Shown: positions 57,355 through 64,000 of the stretch, piece by piece
Layout: every line of letters starts with the position of its first letter
How positions within the stretch are numbered: the stretch's first letter is position 1
From: Ampelocalamus luodianensis
Lineage: Eukaryota; Streptophyta; Magnoliopsida; Poales; Poaceae
DNA: 64,000 nucleotides
NCBI GenBank assembly: GCA_036346255.1
Contig: CM070620.1
Span: 13,318,671 to 13,382,670 of the forward strand
Reading direction: 5' to 3'
Translations under genes and position numbers: made by a program
Notes under the pieces: generated by a model
The model's input: the letters and a program-made list of their open reading frames with translations, nothing else
Database searches by the model: none
What the model was told of the DNA's origin: nothing

Positions 57355-60000
57355 GGAAGTAGAAAGAATACATGCATGTCCGAACGATTATATCCTCTAC
57401 CGTAAAGAGTATGCAGACTTGCATGCATATCCCGTGTGCAAAGCATCCTGATACAAGCGTAAGAATACTGCTAAGGTGAAGCAAGGACCTCCTGCTAAGA
57501 TGTTGTGGTATCTGCCTGGGATCCCACATTTGAAGCGTTTATTCGCAAACCGAAAGGAGGCAAGATTGCTGTGTTGGCATTAGGATGAGCGTAAGAAAGA
57601 TGGAAAGCTAAGACACCCTGCTGATTCTGCCCAGAGGAGAAACTTCGATCGGACCTTCAAAGAGTTCGGTGCAGAACCGAGGAACATAAGGTTAGGGTTG
57701 AGTACAGATGGAATGAATCCTTTCAGTAACATGGGCAGCCGACATAGCACCTGGCCCGTGAATCTATGTATGTACAACCTTCCTCCTTGGCTGTGTATGA
57801 AGCGGAAGTACATTTTGATGTCACTACTTATCCAAGGGCCGAAGCAACCTGGGAACGATATTGATGTGTACCTAGCACCATTCTCGGATGATCTTGTGAC
57901 ACCGTGGAATGAAGGGTACAAGTATGGGATGCGTACAAGCGAGAACTTCTCTTTACGCGCCATGTTGTTCGCACTATCAATGATTTTCCGCCCTTGGTAA
58001 CTCGTCGGGCTTCGATGCGAAAGGAGCCAAAGCTCGCTCGCTGCGCTAGATGCTACGGAGAGTGTATGGTGAACAACTCGCGTAAAACTATGTATATGTG
58101 TCACCGTAAACCAAGATCAGGTTCCTTCATCAACCGACACATGTGCTAGCCACCCATACAACAAGATGAAGAAACAATTACTTGTTAATCAACACAAAGG
58201 CAATATTCAAGGAAATAAGGAGGATTGCCTCTAGGCATATCTCCAACATGGCTTCAGCCACCCATACCGCAAGGGATTTTAGAGGGAAAGAGGTCTATGA
58301 TATGGTTAAGGATATCGATGTTGTGCTTGGGAAGGGACGTAGATTAAAAACCCGTCAGAAGAACATCTGGAAGAAGCGGTCAAATTTTTGGGACTTGCCT
58401 TATTGGGAGCACTTAGAAGTTCGTCACTGCATCGACGTCATGCACGTGGAGAAGAATGTATGTGATAGTTTGATTGGTCTCTTACTGAACATTAGTGGCA
58501 AAACAAAGGATGGTGTTAACGCACGGCGTGACTTGGTTGATATGAACATAAGGACTGAGTTAGCACCGAAATAGACCGATAAAGGACGAACATACCTTCC
58601 ACCAGCTTGCTACACTATGTCCAAGGCCGAGAGAAATGAACTGTACCAGAGTTTGCATGGTGTCAAAGTCCCGTCTAATTACTCCGCTAACATTAAGAAA
58701 CTTGTTTCTATGCAAGATTTGAAATTAATTGGTATGAAGTCTCATGATTGTCATGTGCTGATGACACAAATGCTTCATGTTGCAATTAGGAGTATCTTGC
58801 CGAACAAGGTCCGAGTGGCAATCTTGAGGTTGTGTTATTTCTTCAACTCAATTGCTCAGAAGGTCATCGATCCCCAAGGACTTGATGCTCTACAGGCCGA
58901 GGTGGTGACGACTCTATGTCATCTTGAGATGTATTTTCCTCCGTGATTTTTTGATATCATGGTCCATCTCATTGTTCATCTTGTGAAAGAGATAAAGATA
59001 TGCGGCCATGTGTTCCTACGTCATATGTACCTGTTCGAGAAGTACATGGGAATTCTCAAGTCCTGCATACGGAATCGATCTCGACCGGAGGGCAGCATCA
59101 TCGAAGGTTGTGCAACCGAAGAGGTCATTGAGTTCTGCGTCGACTACATGGCTCAAGTGGAACCGTAGGTGTGCCTCTATCTCGTCATGAGGGAAGGCTG
59201 GATGGTATCGGGACCATCAGAAGGAAATCAATCACTCCCGATCTGGATACGTACGCTCAAGCCCATTTCATGGTCTTGCAACACATGATCCAAGTGTCTC
59301 CGTACATCGACGAGCACAAAGACATGGTACGCCAACAGAATCCAGACCGGTCGGAGGTTTGGATCACGAGAGAGCACAACCGTCGGTTCAACGAATGGTT
59401 AAAGGTGCGAATCACTGGGAGGTCATCAAGTGATGATACGCTGCTATGGTTGGCAAAAGGGCCACAATTTACAATTATCACATGGCAAGGATACGACATA
59501 AATGGGTACACATTTTATACGACACCTCAGGATAGGAAGAGCACAGTCCAGAACAGCGGTGTCCGCATAGGTGCATTCGGTACCGATGGGCTGAGGAGCT
59601 CGTACTATAGGCAAATAAAGGAGATATGGGAGCTCGACAACATGCTTTTCAAGATCCCCCTATTTCGGTGCTGTTGGGTCCATCTCCCACAGGTGAAGGT
59701 CGACAAGTACGGCATCACTACCGTGGACCTCGAACGTGTCGGATACAAAGATGAACCATTCGTACTAGCTAACCAGGTTGTTCAAGTCTTCGATGTAACC
59801 GACCTGACAAATAAGAAGCGCCACGTAGTTCTTCATGAAAAAAGAAGGATTGTCGGAGTTGAGAATATAGTAGACGAGTAAGAATACAATCAATTTGACG
59901 AGTTGCCTCCTTTCGGAGATGGCATCAGGCTCGAGGAAGAACCCAGTGAGGAAGCTAGCTATATGCGTGTCGATCATCATGAAGGGCTATATTTTAATTA
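57355..60000 (+). pseudogene. CACTA transposase TNP2 (Transposase_21 with DUF4218 and DUF4216)
   Basis: The protein cuts CACTA termini. Readable parts in order: a zinc-binding-like CPND...LHAYPVCKAS near 57380; the core RLGLSTDGMNPFSNMGSRHS and LPPWLCMKRKYI near 57690-57810 with GNDIDVYLAP; then, in another frame from 58182, LPYWEHLEVRHCIDVMHVEKN. DUF4218 follows (GMKSHDCHVLMTQMLHVAIR near 58735). In a third frame from 59171 comes the DUF4216 region, ending KRRIVGVENIVDE at a TAA (59879), after which coding-like sequence continues to about 60000. At least two frame changes, several stops and a loss of the N-terminal third (the reading starts right after a subterminal repeat) make it inactive. 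Confidence 0.9.
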
Positions 60001-60268
60001 AGAATTTACTCCATTGTAATTAATTTATTGCATTGTCATGTGTTAATGTGTTATGGACTTGTCATATTTAATATATATTGATGGCAATGTGGATGTTCAT
60101 TGTAATTTGGAGTTGAGTTGAATTAGATATGAATTTTTGAAGTCAAACGAATTGTAAGTGGATAAATTGATTTTCAGTCAAATTATTTGGAGATGTGTTA
60201 TGTCATCATACTTGTCACCAGGTTATTCATATGGACTTGTCATGATTGCCATCATACTGGTTTTCGAT

Positions 60269-60643
60269 ATCACAGACGGTTCTTTAATAGAACAGTCTGT
60301 GATATGTGACGGTTATTTAATAGAACTGCATGGATACATATCATGATTATCTATATATGCATCACGAGCGGTTCTATTAAAGAACCGCTCGTGATATGTC
60401 CACATCACGAGCGGTTCTTTAAAGAACCGCTCGTGATATGTCCTACATCACAGACGGTTCTTTAATAGAACCGTTTGTGATATGTCCCGCATCACAGACG
60501 GTTCTTTAATAGAACCGTTTGTGATATGTCCCGCATCACAGACGGTTCTTTAATAGAACAATCTGTGATATGTCCCGCATCACAGACGGTTCTATTAAAG
60601 AACTGTCTGTGATACATATCACAGACGGTGAATCATCTGTGAT
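60269..60643. repeat. Array of CACTA subterminal hairpins
   Basis: Hairpins lie at 60269-60303, 60361-60395, 60404-60437, 60447-60481, 60491-60525, 60535-60569, 60579-60613 and 60618-60643, with a decayed one near 60302-60342. From 60361 the starts are spaced 43, 43, 44, 44 and 44 bp. Most arms read ATCACAGACGGTTCT; two use ATCACGAGCGGTTCT with the opposite arm changed to match. In En/Spm such motifs bind the element's regulatory protein (family knowledge). Confidence 0.95.
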
Positions 60644-62599
60644 AGGAACCCTAGGGCTCACCTATTTATCTCCCCGCCCATTTATTCTCCCTAGTGCCCG
60701 CCCATTCAGCTCCTTCGCCTTCTCTAGGGTTCGCCGTAAGCCCCGACGCCGCCGCCGCCGACATCGACGACGCTGTCGCACCCCTCCTCCCTGCGCCATC
60801 CTCCTCCCCGTGTCGGCGCCCTCCCTCTACACCGGCCTCCCTCCCCTCGCCGTCGACCCCGTGTCGGCCTCCTCCCTCTGCACCGGCCTCTCCGTGTCGG
60901 CGTCCTCCCTTTGCATCGGCCTCCTCCCTGCGCCGTCGACCACGTGTCGGCCTCCTCCCCTACACCGGCCTCCTCCCCCCGGTACACTACCCTCTAGTCC
61001 TCTCTCTACTCCTTTCCTTGCTTTGTGATGGGTACTGATGAATGTGAGGACTCGATCACCTTTCACCTTTCAAGAACATTAGGGTTTGCTAGTTCTTGCT
61101 GGATCTTTTTCGTTCCCACTAGATGGTAGGATATTGAAGGGCACTTAATAGCAGATGACTGTTCCATCAAAAGCCTCGCTCTCCATTCCAGGAAACTTTG
61201 TTTTCAGTCAAGTTATGAGATAGAAATTCACTCTCTAATGAGAAATAGTGTTGGCTAAACAAATGTAGTAGTACATACTGTTTCTGAAGGGTAATCATTT
61301 GGCGCATACCCACTTCTGAAGGGTAATCATAGTAGTACATACTGTTTCTGAAGGCCCCATGTCCATGATGTTAATTGTGATCATAAGTAGTAAAAACAAA
61401 TGCTCACGAAACCCAATAATAGTTTTCCAAAGTAATATCAAGCATACATGTTGATAATTAGTGTTTTACAAACAATAAATCAGAAACTGAACAAGAAATC
61501 ACTATATTAGAAAGCTATATGGATGAGAAGAGCATGTGTACAAAGCTAAGTTGTAGATCCAGCCTAGTAGTGGCTTCATTTTTGTCATTTTAGAGGTTGA
61601 TATTAGGAGGGAAAAGAAAAGACATGGTACAAGGATATGATTCCTTCAAATGATTGATGAGCCAGTACTATTGCTCATACATATTCCTTTCTTTAGGTTG
61701 AACCACCATCATAGATGGCAGTGAGGATGTGTTACAGTGGGTTTTGTTGACATGCTCTGTGATGAACTTTGTCTTATACTGAGATTTAATGTGATAGTTA
61801 GTTCATTCTTGAGATCTATTGTATTACTTGCTACTGTCAGTTTGATATACTGTTAATTGGTTACTTTCGGTTGAATGCTAGTTATGCTGATTCTTCTGGT
61901 TCGCTCTGTGGTGAACTTTGTCTTATATTGAGATTGAATGTGATAGTTAGTTCATTCTTGAGCTCTATTGTATTACTTACTACTGTCAGTTTGATATACT
62001 GTTAATTGGTTACTTTTGGTTGAATGCTAGTTATTCTGATTCTTCTAGTTCTTTTGATCTCTAGCATTTAAATTGACTAAAACTGTGACTTCATGTTCAA
62101 TTTGATTCTTCTAGTAGTCCGTTTGACTGGAAGTTTAATATGTTTTCGGTAACAGTTAAGATCATTTGACAGTTAAGTAAAGTATTGTTTAGAGCTCATA
62201 GTTTGAATTTATATTATCATATTCATTTAAAGAGTATAGACAATAGGATTGAGATGGCAAAGACTTGTTCTTTTGCAACTCTCCTTCTGAGAGCACAAAC
62301 TATCATGCATAATTTTCATCTACTTGCAATTTATCTATATATAGACTGCTCTGATTTCAGTTGTGGACCAAACATTGACCACTGATCGCCTTGTTAGCAT
62401 AAATTTAATATCTGAAATTACATATTAATTTATGTACAATCTTATATTATTTCTGTACATATTATTTTGCATCCCTTTTGCTTGTGCTACTACTAACATA
62501 TAGTGTCATTTGAAATCTTTAAAAACGTTTTACTGTATGATGTAAAGGAACATTGTGCCAACTATTTCTAGTTATTTATATAGATAGCAAATAAGTGAC
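60644..62599 (+). other. Leader and probable intron of the second CACTA gene
   Basis: After the hairpins come CTATTTAT and CT-rich sequence, then a GC-rich stretch (60745-60985) in which CGTGTCGGC...CTCC...CACCGGCCTC recurs about five times. From about 61000 to 62590 the DNA is AT-rich and non-coding, consistent with a long intron upstream of the ORF at 62600. Exact splice sites could not be fixed. Confidence 0.5.
61754..62050. repeat. 149-bp tandem duplication
   Basis: Copies are 61754-61902 and 61903 to about 62050. Both start GCTCTGTG(A/G)TGAACTTTGTC and end GCTGATTCTTCT or near. They differ at roughly ten positions. Confidence 0.9.
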
Positions 62600-63260
62600 A
62601 TGGCGTCCGCACCGTCTTCGCCGCCGTCATCGACGCCACCGAATGCGTTTGGATCTCCGAGGAAAGTGGTACGTACGCGAGATGGCAGAGGAATATTGAA
62701 AATTCCTACGGGCCTAATGACCGTCACGGAGGTCAATGCCAATGGGATCCCTGTGAGTCCCCCCAAAGCAGCGGCGAGATTCTGGACCATCTGTGGGATA
62801 CTTGGAAGGGAACGGGTCCCCATCACCACACTAAGCTGGGACACTGTGTCAGATGATCGGAGAGGCGAGCTGTGGAAAGAAAATTTAAAATCATTCACTT
62901 TCCCAGAAGCAGACATGGCACGCGTGGAACGGCAGGCGTTGCTCGCGATGGGAAAGGCGTGGAGGACCTATAAGAGCACGCTTGTCATGAAGTACGTGAA
63001 CATGGGTCGAACACCCTTCACGACGTATAAATTCTTGTCGCGGGATATATGGGATACCTTTGTACAAATGAAGACGTCGACCGAATTTCGTGAGCAAAGT
63101 GCGGCGCACAGGGCTCTCCAGACACTGAACACTCACCCCCCACAAACTCGGCACCACTAGGTACGCGGGTAAAACAGCGCAATGGGTGGCGGAGAACGAG
63201 AACGAAACAAAGCCATTTGCTGAGATCACAGACGAGCGCGCTCTCTCCTGGTTAAGAGCG
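62600..63260 (+). pseudogene. CACTA second gene, Transposase_24 (Ptta/En/Spm)-like, interrupted
   Basis: The frame begins ATG at 62600 (MASAPSSPPSSTPPNAFGSP). It includes RFWTICGILGRERVPITTLS, FTFPEADMARVERQALL and KYVNMGRTPFTTYKFLSRD, matching the plant En/Spm-associated protein family. A run of six C near 63136-63141 throws it out of frame and it stops at 63160. With the other frame the family motif LGTTRYAGKTAQW and TDERALSWLRA follow, up to 63260. There an LTR retrotransposon begins. The broken protein would have about 220 codons visible here. Confidence 0.78.
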
Positions 63261-64000
63261 TGTAACATCCCAATTTTCTGAGCTTGAAAAACCTTTTAAA
63301 TAGTTAGTAGGGAGAAAAATCACCATTTGGTTTTATTTGAATTTAATTCAAAAGCTTAATATTGGACTTTAGAATCAAAAGCATTTAATGTGAATAATCG
63401 CAACATGAACAATAGTAAAAACTATTTTATTTGGGTTCTATGTGCTCAGATATATTTTCTAGATTTTTCTAGAATTTTTCTGAGTTCATTTGCTATTTTC
63501 TATTGCTTATTTGAATTCCTGGTATTTTATAAAATAGAAAAGCTATTGAAAATCCCAGAAAAAGCTCCAGGCCGCATCTTCGCAGCCTCATCTTCTTTTC
63601 CCGCGCGCATGGCCCGCTTGCGCGCGATTCGCCAGCTCGCCCCGCTCGCACGCGTCCCCGCCTCCGTGCCGCTGCCAGGTGGGCCCATCGAGTCTTCGTC
63701 TTCGATAGGGTTTCTTCCTCGTGCAGCTCGCAGCCGCGTCCGCCATTGGAGCTTCTAGAAGCTCAATCCGACAACAGGACTTCTTCAACTAAAAACCTCT
63801 GGATTTCCTCACCAAACTTTATCTCCTTTCTTCTCGCACCCGCATCTACTCTCAACCGGGATCAAAACCAACTCTGTCTCTGTTTTCGTTTGAATCCGAG
63901 AATATCCTGATTTGGGATCTCCTTATCCTGTGCAGCCCCGACCCTATAAATAGGTCCTGGAGGTTCGCCCTGCCCTCCGCAACCCAAAGCCGCCATCCAC
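63261..64000 (+). mobile_element. Start of an LTR retrotransposon (gypsy-like), continues past the window
   Basis: TGTAACATCCCAATTTTCTG begins abruptly after the CACTA coding sequence. TGTAACATCCC is a common start of rice gypsy LTRs. An AT-rich U3, a GC-rich stretch from 63565 and a TATA box at 63945 follow. The matching LTR and target duplication (expected to be the 5 bases ending at 63260) are outside the window. Confidence 0.75.
63945..63952 (+). promoter_or_regulatory. TATA box of the terminal LTR
   Basis: TATAAATA is preceded by GCAGCCCCGACCC and lies about 685 bp into the LTR. Transcription would start near 63975. Confidence 0.6.

Larger units (their letters stand above)
55450..63260 (+). 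mobile_element. CACTA (En/Spm) transposon DNA, possibly two copies
   Basis: Many copies of the subterminal motif CACAGACGGTTC, mostly as hairpins, occur at 55450-56450, 57310-57350 and 60269-60643. Between them lies a TNP2-type pseudogene and to the right a Transposase_24-type gene, the two proteins of CACTA elements. No CACTA terminus was found: the left one is cut off at 55449 and the right one is beyond an LTR insertion at 63261. The hairpin array between the two genes could mean two adjoining elements. Confidence 0.85.

Noticed and set aside
60269..60643. Hairpin array considered as tRNA, miRNA cluster or terminators
   Set aside because: No tRNA consensus was found; the motif repeats throughout the CACTA ends and fits subterminal transposase sites.
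60570..61038. Pro/Ser-rich frames of 152 and 114 codons
   Set aside because: They translate a repeated GC-rich leader; the first starts within subterminal hairpins.

Overview
This is a plant nuclear window, most likely from a grass close to rice (Oryza). That is an inference from the gene families, the GC-rich coding exons with canonical GT-AG introns, and the mix of transposon families; no database search was possible. Only two genes look intact and functional: a nine-exon cytochrome P450 of the CYP87A type (10993-16181, +, 478 aa) and a three-exon IQ-domain (IQD) calmodulin-binding protein (42636-44168, +, 424 aa). Almost everything else is nested, decayed transposable-element DNA.

Layout. 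1-8269: 3' part of a Ty1/copia, Sirevirus-like retrotransposon (gag remnant, broken pol, a long non-coding tail with repeated GGGGGAG tracts, and a 1.6 kb 3' LTR with a striking 39-bp repeat). 8270-10992: promoter-side intergenic DNA. 10993-16181: the P450, whose intron 7 is swollen to 2.5 kb by repeats. 16702-18570: a diverged Sirevirus-like LTR. 19112-26635: an old hAT-like element with matching ends, holding a 601-bp hAT element, a reverse-oriented solo LTR with a near-perfect 5-bp target duplication, a 1.19-kb tandem triplication cutting across both, and a 275-bp hAT MITE. 28200-37030: gypsy-like LTR pieces flanking a hAT element with a nearly complete TTF-zinc-finger/DUF4371-type transposase. 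39190-41057: a Pack-MULE with about 228-bp inverted ends carrying a broken laccase 3' end. 41705-42549: a hAT insertion 86 bp upstream of the IQD start codon. 44976-45865: two small DNA elements lying end to end. 48880-50820 (-): a dead Ac-like BED-finger hAT transposase. 53700-55449: gypsy LTR remnant. 55450-63260: CACTA (En/Spm) DNA with a TNP2 pseudogene, an unidentified captured-looking ORF, a hAT insertion inside a subterminal hairpin, a regular array of subterminal hairpins and a Transposase_24-like second gene. 63261-64000: the start of a further LTR retrotransposon that interrupts that second gene.

Working together: the two host genes are unrelated in function (endomembrane oxidation; calmodulin and microtubule-associated scaffolding). 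Their neighbourhood has been shaped by insertions into intron 7 of the P450 and into the 5' flank of the IQD gene. The most unusual signals are the CACTA hairpin array with co-varying arms and 43-44 bp spacing (60361-60613), the alternating 23/16-bp GGTAGTACC array in the Sirevirus LTR, the triplication, the laccase Pack-MULE and the IQD-proximal hAT insertion.
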